Origin: Bacillota bacterium
GTDB lineage: Bacteria > Bacillota > Clostridia > Lachnospirales > Lachnospiraceae
Length of the DNA stretch: 48,955 nucleotides
Direction: 5' to 3'
Assembly: GCA_023436065.1 (NCBI GenBank)
Contig: JAEZKU010000022.1
Coordinates: 1 to 48,955, forward strand
Part shown: one piece after another, positions 34,498-44,050 of the stretch
How positions within the stretch are numbered: the stretch's first letter is position 1
Layout: the number at the start of each line of letters is the position of its first letter
Notes under the pieces: model-generated
What the model was told of the DNA's origin: nothing
The model's input: the letters and a program-made list of their open reading frames with translations, nothing else
Databases searched by the model: none
Position numbers and translations under genes: made by a program

Positions 34498-34578
34498 CCT
34501 GTCGAAAAAATAAAATGTTTTGATGAGTGACATCAGGAGGAGTGATCCTCCCTGTCGAAAAAATAAAATGTTTTGATG
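34498..34578 (-). repeat. Tandem duplication in the mreB leader
   Basis: A 28-base sequence (CCTGTCGAAAAAATAAAATG plus TTTTGATG) occurs at 34498-34525 and again, identical, at 34551-34578. The repeat unit is 53 bases. Read on the mreB strand, each copy ends in a Shine-Dalgarno-like GGAGG (GGAGGAG next to the ATG, and GGGAGGATC in the upstream copy), so the duplicated unit seems to include the ribosome site. Confidence 0.85.
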
Positions 34579-34594
34579 TAATTCAATTCACTGC

Positions 34595-35293
34595 CTAGAA
34601 AAACCCCTGTTCCTTCAAGCTGATATATCTATTATCGCCAATAATAATATGATCCATAAGCGAAATACCGATTAATTTTCCAGCTTCTGCTATCTTCTTC
34701 GTGACCCTGATATCCTCCGAACTCGGCGTTGGATCACCGCTTGGATGGTTATGCAGAAGAATGATATTCACCGCCTCATATTTGACCGCATATACAAATA
34801 CTTCTCTTACAGGCATGATTGAGGTGTTGACTGTTCCCTCGGAGATAACCAGATCCTTGAGGATTCTGTTCTTGGAATCCAGCATGACTAAAAGTACCTG
34901 CTCCGCTGTTCGATGACGCATATCCTGCATATAATAGTCAGCTACACTCTGCGGTGCGGTTAATCGAAGACTGTCCCGGGTGGCTTCCTTTGCCATCCTT
35001 CTGGTCAACTCTGTCAGGCATAACAGCTCGATCGCTTTGACTCTTCCAATCCCCTTGATTCTCGTCAATTCCTTCATGGAAAGATAATTTAACCCCTTTA
35101 AACCAGGGTAGGCAGTTGAATAATTGAGAATATTCACTGCCAGATCAATTGCTCTTTGCTTTTTTGTTCCGGTCCGGATGATGACTGCAAGAAGCTCGGC
35201 ATCGGATAAGGCTCCTGCCCCATACCTCTCACATTTCTCATAGGGACGCTCAGAAGTGGGTAATTCTTTGACTGTCAGATAGTTTTCGCTCAT
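34595..35293 (-). CDS. radC: RadC/JAB-domain protein
   Basis: A 232-residue protein with an N-terminal helix-hairpin-helix part (ELTRIKGIGRVKAIELLCL near residue 75) and a C-terminal JAB/MPN metalloprotease-like domain. The metal motif is LLHNHPSGDPTPSSED near residue 180, with the expected H-x-H...S..D. RadC was named for DNA repair, but its true role is unclear. It is often upstream of mreB, as here. Confidence 0.95.
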   Translation of the reverse strand: MSENYLTVKELPTSERPYEKCERYGAGALSDAELLAVIIRTGTKKQRAIDLAVNILNYSTAYPGLKGLNYLSMKELTRIKGIGRVKAIELLCLTELTRRMAKEATRDSLRLTAPQSVADYYMQDMRHRTAEQVLLVMLDSKNRILKDLVISEGTVNTSIMPVREVFVYAVKYEAVNIILLHNHPSGDPTPSSEDIRVTKKIAEAGKLIGISLMDHIIIGDNRYISLKEQGFF

Positions 35294-35352
35294 AAGATCC
35301 TCCTTCGATTATCTCTCTCCAAGAAATCATCTGCATTCGGATCGGGCGAACT

Positions 35353-35631
35353 TTATAACACTTTTTTATAAATTATAACGGCTGCAGCAGCACCGAGGAC
35401 GCTTCCGATGGTAATCTTCAAGCGTAAACCGAAGCTCACTGCAAGGACACCCAGATCAAGGGTGACAATATTGTTGCTTTTGGTATCTCCGATGGCAAAA
35501 TTCATACCGTAATTCAACCAATTCAAGGCTGTAACCTCCTTGGTGAGCTGACCGAGAAAGCTACCTACAACAATACCTGCAAGCAAAATCAGAAACAAAG
35601 ACCAAGCATTTTTCCCATATGTTCTTGCCAT
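35353..35631 (-). CDS. DUF4321 small membrane protein
   Basis: A 92-residue membrane protein with two helices: SLFLILLAGIVVGSFLGQL near the N-terminus, and ITIGSVLGAAAAVIIYKKVL at the C-terminus. The middle has VTLDLGVLAVSFGLRLK. This is the DUF4321 family, of unknown function, typically next to radC/mreB or maf in Clostridia. It starts at ATG 35631 with AGGGGGA before it. Confidence 0.92.
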   Translation of the reverse strand: MARTYGKNAWSLFLILLAGIVVGSFLGQLTKEVTALNWLNYGMNFAIGDTKSNNIVTLDLGVLAVSFGLRLKITIGSVLGAAAAVIIYKKVL

Positions 35632-35777
35632 GAAAGCATGTCCCCCTTATATCATTATCGATTAACATTTTATCACAAGTGCACTGATTTGTATACTTGA
35701 AAGCTGTATGAAATTATATCTATTGCGAATAAAATACATTAAGTTTTTCTTACAAATATTACAATTCCGAACAAAGG

Positions 35778-37064
35778 TTACAGTTTCACCAGTCCTGTCT
35801 CTGACAGCTTCTGTACCGACATCATAATTCCGAATTTCGCATGATACCAGGTCAGTCCACCCTGGAAAAATACCGTGTAGGGAGGCTTAATCGGAGCATC
35901 CGCGGACAATTCGATGGAGGAACCCTGTACGAAAGCACCGGCAGCCATAATGACATCACAGGTGTAGCCCGGCATAGCCCAGGGTTCGGGAACAACATAG
36001 CTGTCCACCGGTGCAGCAGCCTGGATTCCCTTGCAGAAGGCAATGACTCCTTCAGCAGTTCCTAAGGTAACAGCTTGTATGATATCATAGCGCTCTTCGC
36101 TTCCATTCGGATGGACACTATAGCCGAGGCGTTCATAAATATTGGCGGCAAAGATAGCACCTTTAAGCGCACCTGAAACTACCTGAGGGGACAGGAACAG
36201 ACCCTGAAAGAGGGATGCATTGAGGCCCAGCGTAGCTCCTACCTCCTTACCGAGACCGGGAGCGGTCAGACGGTAAGCTGCATTCTCAACAAATTCCTTT
36301 TTACCAACGATATAGCCGCCGATCGGAGCAAGTCCGCCGCCGGGATTCTTGATCAGCGAGCCGACACAGAGATCCGCGCCGACTTCGGTAGGCTCTATGG
36401 TTTCCACAAATTCACCGTAGCAGTTATCCACCATACAGATGACATCCGGCTTGATCTCTTTTATAAATCGAATCAGTTCACCGATCCTTTCCACGGAAAG
36501 AGTCGGACGGCTTGCATAGCCCTTGGAGCGCTGGATGGTAACAAGCTTCGTATTCGATTTGATTGCAGCTCGGATTCCTTCCCAGTCAAAGCCTCCGTCA
36601 CTAAGTAAATCCACCTGGGCATAGGTGATACCGAATTCTGCGAGAGATCCCTTGGTCTTTGTGATACCGATGACTCCCTCCAGGGTATCGTAGGGTTTGC
36701 CTACCGGTGAAAGAAGCTCGTCACCCGGTCTCAAATTGCCAGATAATGCTACAGTAAGTGCATGGGTACCGCTGATCAGCTGAGGTCTGACCAAAGCATC
36801 CTCAGCACGGAATACATCTGCATAGACCTGCTCCAGCGTATCCCGCCCCATGTCATTATATCCGTAGCCTGTCGTAGCAGCAAAATGAACATCACTTAAT
36901 CTGTTCTTCTGCATGGCGGTAAGCACCTTCATCTGATTAAATTCTGCTACTTGATCAATTTCTGTAAAACGCTCCTTTAGCGTATGCTCTATCTCACTGC
37001 AATACCGGAAAACCTTTGAACTAATTCCAAGGGCTTCGTATTCAGCCTGTAATTTATTATTCAA
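35778..37064 (-). CDS. Methionine gamma-lyase-like PLP enzyme (YnbB type)
   Basis: A 428-residue PLP-dependent enzyme of the 'aluminum resistance'/YnbB family, a cystathionine-lyase-like fold. The PLP lysine is probably in VGSLIKNPGGGLAPIGG near residue 238; MVDNCYGEFVE supplies the Asp-like pocket and FAATTGYGYNDMGRDTLE the N-terminal signature. No metabolite is certain; a methionine gamma-lyase-like reaction is a family-level guess. I start it at TTG 37064 because GGAGG lies 8 nt upstream; an in-frame TTG at 37079 overlaps that site. It lies directly downstream of miaA, as in many Firmicutes. Confidence 0.88.
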   Translation of the reverse strand: MNNKLQAEYEALGISSKVFRYCSEIEHTLKERFTEIDQVAEFNQMKVLTAMQKNRLSDVHFAATTGYGYNDMGRDTLEQVYADVFRAEDALVRPQLISGTHALTVALSGNLRPGDELLSPVGKPYDTLEGVIGITKTKGSLAEFGITYAQVDLLSDGGFDWEGIRAAIKSNTKLVTIQRSKGYASRPTLSVERIGELIRFIKEIKPDVICMVDNCYGEFVETIEPTEVGADLCVGSLIKNPGGGLAPIGGYIVGKKEFVENAAYRLTAPGLGKEVGATLGLNASLFQGLFLSPQVVSGALKGAIFAANIYERLGYSVHPNGSEERYDIIQAVTLGTAEGVIAFCKGIQAAAPVDSYVVPEPWAMPGYTCDVIMAAGAFVQGSSIELSADAPIKPPYTVFFQGGLTWYHAKFGIMMSVQKLSETGLVKL

Positions 37065-37167
37065 TGCTTCTTCCTCCAAGATATTAATATATATTCTTCT
37101 TTGTCATATGAACCCGGTAGTATTCTATACCGGCTGATCTTAACTGAAAGCTTCCTGCCCGATGTCA

Positions 37168-38115
37168 TCACTTTAGGATTCCTTTCTCTCTTAGCAAGGA
37201 AAGCATAAGTGACAGTAAGGCCTGCTCGTTGGGATACTCCTCCTTATTCAGCCAGATAACCTCTCTCTCCCGTTTGAACCAGGTGAGCTGCCGTTTGGCG
37301 AAATGTCTGGTATCTCTCTTAAGAATATTGATTGCCTCCTCCAGACTGTATTCACCCTCCAGATAGGCTAGCAGTTCCTTATAACCAAGCCCCTTCATAG
37401 ATACCAGATCCCTTGTATACCCCTTTGCTGCAAGTGCCTTTACTTCGTCAAGCAGTCCGTCCCTCAGCATATCGTCAACCCTTTGGTCAATCGTACGGTA
37501 AAGCTCATCGCGGTTCTTATTCAGGACGAAATAGCAGAAACGATATGGAGAGGTCTTACTTCTCTGCTCCTTATTATGCTCTGAAATCTTGTCCCCGGTC
37601 AGCCTGGCGAATTCCAGTGCACGTATGACTCGTTTACTGTTATTGGGATGGATGGCTTCTGCACTGTCAGGGTCTGCGTTCTTCAGCAGCTCATGCAGAT
37701 AATCCGGGCCCTTCTCCTTGAGTAATTGCTCCAATTCTCTGCGATAAGACAGGTCAGCTTCATTCTCAGAAAAATCGATATCATTTAAGACTGCCTGAAT
37801 ATAAAAGCCGGTACCGCCGACAAGGATCGGGATCTTATTCTTCGCATATATCTGTTCCATGTATTGTTTGGCAAACTGCTGGAACAGGACGACGCTGAAG
37901 TCCTCCTCCGGTTCCAATTCATCAATCAGATAATGGGGAACCCCCTGCATCTGCTCCGGAGTGATCTTTGCGGTGCCAATGTCCATATACTTATAGACCT
38001 GCATGGAATCGGCAGATATAATCTCACCGTCTACTGCCTTGGCAAGAGCGATCGATAAGGAGGTCTTGCCTACGGAGGTAGGTCCGGTAAGGATAATTAA
38101 CGGTTTCTCATTCAT
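37168..38115 (-). CDS. miaA: tRNA dimethylallyltransferase
   Basis: A 315-residue enzyme that adds a dimethylallyl group to A37 of tRNAs reading U-starting codons. The P-loop is LTGPTSVGKTSLSIAL near residue 10, and DSMQVYKYMDIGTAK and ILVGGTGFYIQAVL are typical. The C-terminal KRDTRHFAKRQLTWFKRE binds tRNA. The start is ATG 38115 after GGAGA; an in-frame ATG at 38145 lies in the mutL tail. It lies between mutL and the PLP enzyme. Confidence 0.97.
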   Translation of the reverse strand: MNEKPLIILTGPTSVGKTSLSIALAKAVDGEIISADSMQVYKYMDIGTAKITPEQMQGVPHYLIDELEPEEDFSVVLFQQFAKQYMEQIYAKNKIPILVGGTGFYIQAVLNDIDFSENEADLSYRRELEQLLKEKGPDYLHELLKNADPDSAEAIHPNNSKRVIRALEFARLTGDKISEHNKEQRSKTSPYRFCYFVLNKNRDELYRTIDQRVDDMLRDGLLDEVKALAAKGYTRDLVSMKGLGYKELLAYLEGEYSLEEAINILKRDTRHFAKRQLTWFKREREVIWLNKEEYPNEQALLSLMLSLLREKGILK

Positions 38116-38147
38116 ATATTCTCCATTTATAATAGCTTGATTCAAGC

Positions 38148-40196
38148 TTATAGGATGCGCTTGAATTTCCGCTCCAGTTCATATTGACTCATTGCTATGA
38201 TGACAGGTCTGCCATGCGGGCAATGATAGGGATTCTCCAGGGTTAAAAGCTCCTTGATCAATGCAGCGGCCTCCTCGTAGGAAAAGGAATGGTTCGCCTT
38301 TACGGCTGCCTTACAGGAAAGGGAAGCCACCCGCTCCAGAATGGACTTTCCACCGGAGGTTGGTGCGATCATCTCATCCGCCATTTCATCAATGAACTCC
38401 AAGATAAGCTCTTTCTCGGATATACCATAGAGATCGGCAGGAACCGCCCGTATAGAATACTCATTTCCACCGAAATGTTCAATCTCATACCCTAAGCTGG
38501 TCAGCTCGGGTTCTCTTTTGTACAGTACCTCCTGTTCCCGAAGGGACAGGGTTAAGACGATGGGTGGCAGTAGTTGTTGTGAGGTATGGGTTTTATTCTT
38601 GGCAGCAGCCATAATTCTTTCATAAAGAACCTTCTCATGAGCAGCATGCTGATCGATAATATAGAGCTCCTTACGATATTCCACCAGCCAGTAGGTAGAA
38701 AATACCTGACCGATGATTCTGTGTTCCTCCATTGCGTCTTTGGATAAAAAAGGCTTATGTGAAGCTTCGGGAACTGAAGCCTCGGTGGAGACAGCTGTAT
38801 TTGCCCCTTCTTCGAAAGCCGGATCGGAGAATAAATCCAACTGTTTTCCGCTCACAATGTTCTTTGCATCCGCTCCCTGATCAGGTTCGACAGCTTTGTT
38901 CTGAGTGTCAACTTCTGAGGTTATTTTATCTGTAACAGTTGAAAGAACCTTTAGTGCCTCCAGACTGGCCTGAGGTGTGTTGTGCACGGAGTTATTCGCA
39001 GGATAGACAGGTTTGCTCTCAGCAACCTTATTTTGCGCGTGAGCAGTGGACTGATCATGACCGGGAGCATGGTAACTAAAACTTTCGTTTTGCCTGGTCT
39101 CCTTTCCCAGTAAAGAATCTCTTCGCTTTTGCTCGAAGGGCTCGGGCAGTGCCTTCACCGGTTCATTGGCTTCCTTCTGTTCTACAAGGGATACCTTAGG
39201 GATCATCTCCTTGCCTGACAGGGTATCCCGGATAGCCTGATAGGTCGCCCGGTATACCTCCTCTCCGTTCTTCAGTCTGATTTCCAGCTTCTGAGGATGG
39301 ACATTGACATCGATCATGGCAGGATCAATCTCATAATAGAGAGAGGTAAAAGGATATTTATGCTGCATCAGGAAGGGATGATAGGCTTCCTCGATGGCTT
39401 TTGTAATCACATTACTCTTAATATATCTTCCGTTGATAAAGTAATTCTCAAAATTTCTGTTGCCGCGGTTAATGACCGGCTTACCGATAAAACCTTTGAT
39501 ACGGATTCCCTCCGTCTGATAATCCACATTCAGAAGCTCTTTTGTAACGTCTCGGCCGTAAACCTGGTAAAGGATGTCCTTCGTATTATTATTACCGGAG
39601 GATTGGAGCTTAACCTGATTATTCATAATGAATTTAAAGGATACGTTCGGATGGGAGACCATCAGACGCTCCATGAGATCACTGATATAACCGGCCTCTG
39701 TCATGGCTGATTTCAGGAATTTCCTACGGGCGGGGGTATTATAGAACAGATTTCGAACCAGAATGGTAGTTCCGCCGGGACTGCCGATCTCTTCAAAGGC
39801 TTTCTCCTCTCCACCTTCGATGATATAGCGATATCCGTTCAAAGCCGTTGTGGTTTTGGTGATCAGCTCTACCTGAGCTACGGACGCAATACTGGATAAG
39901 GCTTCACCACGGAACCCTAGACTGGTCACACTGAGCAAATCCTCGGCAGTGCGGATCTTACTTGTGGCATGACGAAGAAAAGCCAATGGAATATCCTCCT
40001 TGGCAATTCCCGATCCATTATCTGTAATACGGATAAAGCTCAGACCACCCTCCTTGATCTCTGCAGTTATGGCAGTCGCACCGGCATCCATGGCATTTTC
40101 AATCAATTCCTTGACAACGGCGCTGGGGCGTTCTACAACCTCTCCTGCTGCAATCTGGTTAATGGTGGCTTCATCAAGAACATGAATCAATGACAT
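38148..40196 (-). CDS. mutL: MutL mismatch-repair protein with endonuclease motif
   Basis: A 682-residue mismatch-repair ATPase. The GHKL N-terminal half has VVKELIENAMDAGA, RITDNGSGI and FRGEALSSIASV. A linker of about 150 residues of low complexity follows. The C-terminal dimerisation domain contains DQHAAHEKVLYE near residue 515, the DQHAxxExxxxE endonuclease motif, and CPHGRPVI near 665. This means it can nick DNA itself, as in organisms without MutH. The start is ATG 40196 after TTGGAGAG. It forms a pair with mutS. Confidence 0.97.
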   Translation of the reverse strand: MSLIHVLDEATINQIAAGEVVERPSAVVKELIENAMDAGATAITAEIKEGGLSFIRITDNGSGIAKEDIPLAFLRHATSKIRTAEDLLSVTSLGFRGEALSSIASVAQVELITKTTTALNGYRYIIEGGEEKAFEEIGSPGGTTILVRNLFYNTPARRKFLKSAMTEAGYISDLMERLMVSHPNVSFKFIMNNQVKLQSSGNNNTKDILYQVYGRDVTKELLNVDYQTEGIRIKGFIGKPVINRGNRNFENYFINGRYIKSNVITKAIEEAYHPFLMQHKYPFTSLYYEIDPAMIDVNVHPQKLEIRLKNGEEVYRATYQAIRDTLSGKEMIPKVSLVEQKEANEPVKALPEPFEQKRRDSLLGKETRQNESFSYHAPGHDQSTAHAQNKVAESKPVYPANNSVHNTPQASLEALKVLSTVTDKITSEVDTQNKAVEPDQGADAKNIVSGKQLDLFSDPAFEEGANTAVSTEASVPEASHKPFLSKDAMEEHRIIGQVFSTYWLVEYRKELYIIDQHAAHEKVLYERIMAAAKNKTHTSQQLLPPIVLTLSLREQEVLYKREPELTSLGYEIEHFGGNEYSIRAVPADLYGISEKELILEFIDEMADEMIAPTSGGKSILERVASLSCKAAVKANHSFSYEEAAALIKELLTLENPYHCPHGRPVIIAMSQYELERKFKRIL

Positions 40197-40289
40197 AATT
40201 CTCTCCAATCCTGTATATTCAACGATGTTATCTGGGTAACGAATGTGAAATGCTCAAAGTTTGTATCTATTTAACGTAAGCCAAGTAAG

Positions 40290-43007
40290 TTAAATTCTAT
40301 CCTTGATCTTCTTCTGAAGCTGATACAGCTTATTGATCGCATCTATCGGGGTAAATCTGGCGATATCGAGATCACGAAGCTCGGCAATGATATCCTCATT
40401 CTCAGAAGTGGAGAACAGGGAAAGCTGATTGCTGCTCTGTCTTGATTTCTTATTTCTTTTCTCGTTGTCCGATTTTACTTGGTTTTTCTCTTCAAAATCT
40501 TCAAAAGAGAATTCTTCCTGAACAAATTCACTATTAGGGTTCATCTCTTCGGGAACGGACAGATTTCTGGTCTTGAGGGCAAGATCGTTGCCGGTCAGCT
40601 CCAGAACGATCTCAGAGGCACGCTTTAGGACATAAGTCGGAACTCCTGCAAGCTTTGCGACCTGAATACCGTAGCTTTTATCTGCTCCACCCTTGACAAT
40701 TTTACGCAGGAATACGATATCCTCTCCCTGCTCCTTCACGGCGATGCAATAATTATTGACACCCTCAAGACGGCCTTCCAGCTCGGTAAGCTCATGGTAA
40801 TGGGTTGCAAATAAGGTCTTGGCACCCAAAAGCTGACTGCTGGTGATATGCTCCACCACAGCCCAAGCGATACTTAAACCGTCAAAGGTCGAGGTTCCGC
40901 GTCCGATTTCATCCAGGATTAACAAACTGTTTTTTGTTGCATTTCTTAAGATGTTGGCAACCTCGGTCATCTCCACCATAAAGGTACTTTGACCGCTGGC
41001 AAGATCATCGGAGGCTCCTACTCTGGTGAAAATCCGATCTACGATACTGATCTGTGCCGAAGCTGCAGGTACAAAGCTGCCTATCTGAGCCATCAGCACA
41101 ATCAAGGCAGTCTGACGCATATAGGTGGATTTTCCGGCCATATTCGGTCCGGTGATGATGGACACACGGTTCTGTTTACTGTCCAGTAAGGTATCATTTG
41201 CGACAAACATATCATGGGAGATCATACGCTCCACAACAGGATGTCTGCCGTTCTTTATATGGATGGAACCATTGGTATTCATTTCGGGTCTGACGTAGTT
41301 ATTTTGTTCTGCAACAAGGGCCAGGGAGGCAAATACGTCGATTTTAGCGACTGCCTTGGCGGTCTGTTGTATCCTCTTCACCTCTAAGGCAATCCGGTCC
41401 CTTACCTCACAGAACAGATCATATTCGAGGGAAAATAACTTGTCCTCTGCACCCAGGATGATATCCTCCAGATCCTTGAGTTCAGGAGTGGTATAACGCT
41501 CCGCATTGGCCAGAGTCTGTTTTCTGATCCAATTCGCAGGTACCAGACCAGCATAGGAATTGGTTACCTCCAGGTAATAACCGAAGACTCTGTTATAGCG
41601 AATCCTTAAGTTCTTAATACCGGTAGCTTCCCGTTCCTTCGTCTCGAGATCCATAAGCCAGTCCTTACCTTCGGTCTTTGCTTTTCTGAGACGATCCACC
41701 TCTTCGTTATAACCTTCCTTGATGATACCGCCCTCTTTTAAATTAATCGGCGGCTCTTCCGCTATGGATGTCTGAATCAATGCATGAATATCCTCCAGGG
41801 TATCCAGCTGTTCATACACCTCTTTTAAAAGCATGCTGTCAAAGCTCTGCAGCAGAAATTTGATATGAGGCAGCATGGATAAGGAGGAAGTGAAGGCAAT
41901 CAAGTCCCTTGGGTTGGCACTTTTATAACTGATTTTACTCATTAGGCGTTCCAGATCGTAGATAGGATTCAGATATTCCCTGATTTCTTCTCGGGAGATC
42001 ATATTATCCTTTAACTCAGCTACGGCTTCCAGCCTCTGATTAATCATATCAAAATCGATCAAAGGCTGCTCCATATAGCTTCGAAGAAGTCTTGCACCCA
42101 TGGCGGTCCTGGTTTTGTCCAGAACCCATAATAAGGAGCCCTTTTTCGCCTTCTCGCGAATAGTCTCACACAATTCCAGATTACGAACCGTAGAGCTGTC
42201 CAACAACATGTATTTCTCATAGGTATAAGGGGTCAGCTGTGTGATATGGGACAGATAGCTTTTTTGCGTCTCCATCAAGAACTGCATGATGCAGCCTGCC
42301 GCTATCACACCGATCGTGTAATCCTTTAATCCGAGACCGTCCAAGGTCGCAACATGAAAATGCTCTTTTAAAGCCCTGACGCACAACTCATCATCAAAAT
42401 ACCAGGGCTCCAAGGGAGACAAGGTAACATTCAAATTATTTTTCAGCGCATCAATATTGACACCGGATACAAAGAAGGTGTCGTTACAGATAATCTCTGA
42501 GGGAGACCATTTAAAGATTTCATCCATCAGCTTTCGTTCATTGTCAACCTCAGTCACATAATAATCACCGGTGGTCACGTCTACGATAGAGATACCGTAA
42601 GCATTGGTTGTATGTATGACAGCCATCAGATAATTGTTCTTCGTCTCATCCAATACCTGCGTATTGATATTCGTACCCGGAGTAACAATCCGGACTACTT
42701 CTCTTTTCACCAGACCCTTGGCCATCTTCGGATCCTCAACCTGCTCGCAGATGGCAACCCGATAACCTCGGCTGACAAGCTTGCTTAAGTAGCTTTCTGC
42801 CGCATGGTAGGGAATACCGCACATAGGAGCGCGATCCTCCTGACCGATGTTTTTTCCGGTTAATGCGATCTCTAATTCCTTGGAACAGACATGTGCGTCC
42901 TCAAAAAACATTTCATAAAAATCACCCAGCCGATAAAACAAAATACAATCTTTATATTGTTCCTTGATCTCTAAGTATTGCTGCATCAAAGGAGTTAATT
43001 GAGTCAT
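40290..43007 (-). CDS. mutS: MutS mismatch-recognition ATPase
   Basis: A 905-residue protein. The mismatch-binding domain has FYEMFFEDA near residue 32, and the ATPase half has the Walker A GPNMAGKSTYMRQTA, the Walker B DEIGRGTSTFDG and the HYHELTELE signature. The C-terminus ends in a KINKLYQLQKKI helix. The start is ATG 43007, with AAGGA about 9 nt upstream; the TTG at 43016 is in-frame but unneeded. It is followed by mutL (94 nt) and miaA. Confidence 0.98.
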   Translation of the reverse strand: MTQLTPLMQQYLEIKEQYKDCILFYRLGDFYEMFFEDAHVCSKELEIALTGKNIGQEDRAPMCGIPYHAAESYLSKLVSRGYRVAICEQVEDPKMAKGLVKREVVRIVTPGTNINTQVLDETKNNYLMAVIHTTNAYGISIVDVTTGDYYVTEVDNERKLMDEIFKWSPSEIICNDTFFVSGVNIDALKNNLNVTLSPLEPWYFDDELCVRALKEHFHVATLDGLGLKDYTIGVIAAGCIMQFLMETQKSYLSHITQLTPYTYEKYMLLDSSTVRNLELCETIREKAKKGSLLWVLDKTRTAMGARLLRSYMEQPLIDFDMINQRLEAVAELKDNMISREEIREYLNPIYDLERLMSKISYKSANPRDLIAFTSSLSMLPHIKFLLQSFDSMLLKEVYEQLDTLEDIHALIQTSIAEEPPINLKEGGIIKEGYNEEVDRLRKAKTEGKDWLMDLETKEREATGIKNLRIRYNRVFGYYLEVTNSYAGLVPANWIRKQTLANAERYTTPELKDLEDIILGAEDKLFSLEYDLFCEVRDRIALEVKRIQQTAKAVAKIDVFASLALVAEQNNYVRPEMNTNGSIHIKNGRHPVVERMISHDMFVANDTLLDSKQNRVSIITGPNMAGKSTYMRQTALIVLMAQIGSFVPAASAQISIVDRIFTRVGASDDLASGQSTFMVEMTEVANILRNATKNSLLILDEIGRGTSTFDGLSIAWAVVEHITSSQLLGAKTLFATHYHELTELEGRLEGVNNYCIAVKEQGEDIVFLRKIVKGGADKSYGIQVAKLAGVPTYVLKRASEIVLELTGNDLALKTRNLSVPEEMNPNSEFVQEEFSFEDFEEKNQVKSDNEKRNKKSRQSSNQLSLFSTSENEDIIAELRDLDIARFTPIDAINKLYQLQKKIKDRI

Positions 43008-43095
43008 GGTGAACAAATCCTTTCCTTCGTAAGTAAACTAAAAAACCATTACAATTATATCATAATGATAACCGATTGCAATGGTTTTGGTCATA

Positions 43096-43569
43096 TTAAA
43101 TCTGTACGTCATCAGCCAGATTTTCACCGTCTGCAGCTGTTGTCGCAAGGATATCACAGCGTTCGTTCATCGGGTGTCCGTTGTGTCCCTTCACCCATTC
43201 GTAGGTTACCTGATGGGGCTCCATGGCCTTCAGAAGACGTTTCCATAGGTCAATATTCTTGACAGGCTCATTCTTTCCTCTCGTCCAGCCTTTTTTAATC
43301 CAGCCCTCCAGCCAATGTTCGTTAAAAGCCTTAACAAGATATTGAGAATCAGAATAAAGCACTACCTCACAGGGCTTCGTCAGAGCTTCAAGTCCTGCTA
43401 TCGCAGCCATAAGCTCCATTCTGTTGTTGGTCGTCTTTTTATAACCAGCACTGTATTCTCTTTCATGAACTGTACCCTTCCCGTCCACATAGACTACGAT
43501 GGCACCATAGCCACCCGGTCCCTCCGGATTTCCCCTCGCCGAACCATCCGTATAAATCGTCACCTTCAT
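43096..43569 (-). CDS. rnhA: Ribonuclease HI
   Basis: A 157-residue RNase H that cuts RNA in RNA-DNA hybrids. The catalytic acids are in IYTDGSARGNP (Asp 7), NNRMELMAAIAG (Glu), LYSDSQYLVKA (Asp) and NERCDILA (Asp), with the supporting His in VKGHNGH. The basic protrusion WIKKGWTRGK is present, as in type 1 enzymes. It is upstream of mutS on the same strand; its own upstream region is a 481-nt gap. Confidence 0.97.
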   Translation of the reverse strand: MKVTIYTDGSARGNPEGPGGYGAIVVYVDGKGTVHEREYSAGYKKTTNNRMELMAAIAGLEALTKPCEVVLYSDSQYLVKAFNEHWLEGWIKKGWTRGKNEPVKNIDLWKRLLKAMEPHQVTYEWVKGHNGHPMNERCDILATTAADGENLADDVQI

Positions 43570-43806
43570 ATCAAAACTCCAATCTCAAATAAGATAAACA
43601 TTGTCCAAACATATAATCAATCCAAAAATCTGATAAATAATAAAACTATGTTAAAGAACATAATAGAACAATAAAACAATAGAACAAAAAAAACTTCGAA
43701 ACTAACGCTGAACATCGATAACAAAAGCACGTAATAAATGAGGTCTATCGAAGAATAGGACTAGTAAAGATATAAATACTATTTATTTACTAAGTGAACA
43801 GGTACG

Positions 43807-44023
43807 ATGACAGGCTTTATCTATTAGATTGACTATATCACTTTTTTCGGTAATACTTGCTTTCCAATCGGAGCGGATATTCCGGAAATCGTCCATGGAT
43901 GGACGATTTAGGAGTGGGCGACAGGGAGGTCGCTCCGCTCCGACGGAATGCTAAAGCTCCGGCAGGAAAGCTTAGTATTACCAGAAAGTGATATCCGGAA
44001 AGATAATAGATAAAGTCTGTCAT
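43807..44023. other. Large branched inverted-repeat element C (217 nt)
   Basis: The outer stem pairs 43807-43826 with 44004-44023 (20 bp, one G-T). Inside, 43835-43844 pairs with 43985-43994, 43849-43857 with 43974-43982, 43859-43865 with 43965-43971, 43869-43874 with 43956-43961, and 43879-43884 with 43944-43949. Two hairpins sit at the centre: 43886-43909 and 43911-43941. The rest of the gap 43570-44050 is AT-rich, with TATGTT-AAAG-AACATA at 43648-43663 and no gene. Confidence 0.7.
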
Positions 44024-44050
44024 AGCACCGTCCCTAGAAAGAATCCAACA

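Noticed and set aside
34498..34578. Possible CRISPR array
   Set aside because: Only two repeat copies, with a 25-nt spacer that contains a ribosome-site-like sequence; no cas genes nearby. A local tandem duplication explains it better.
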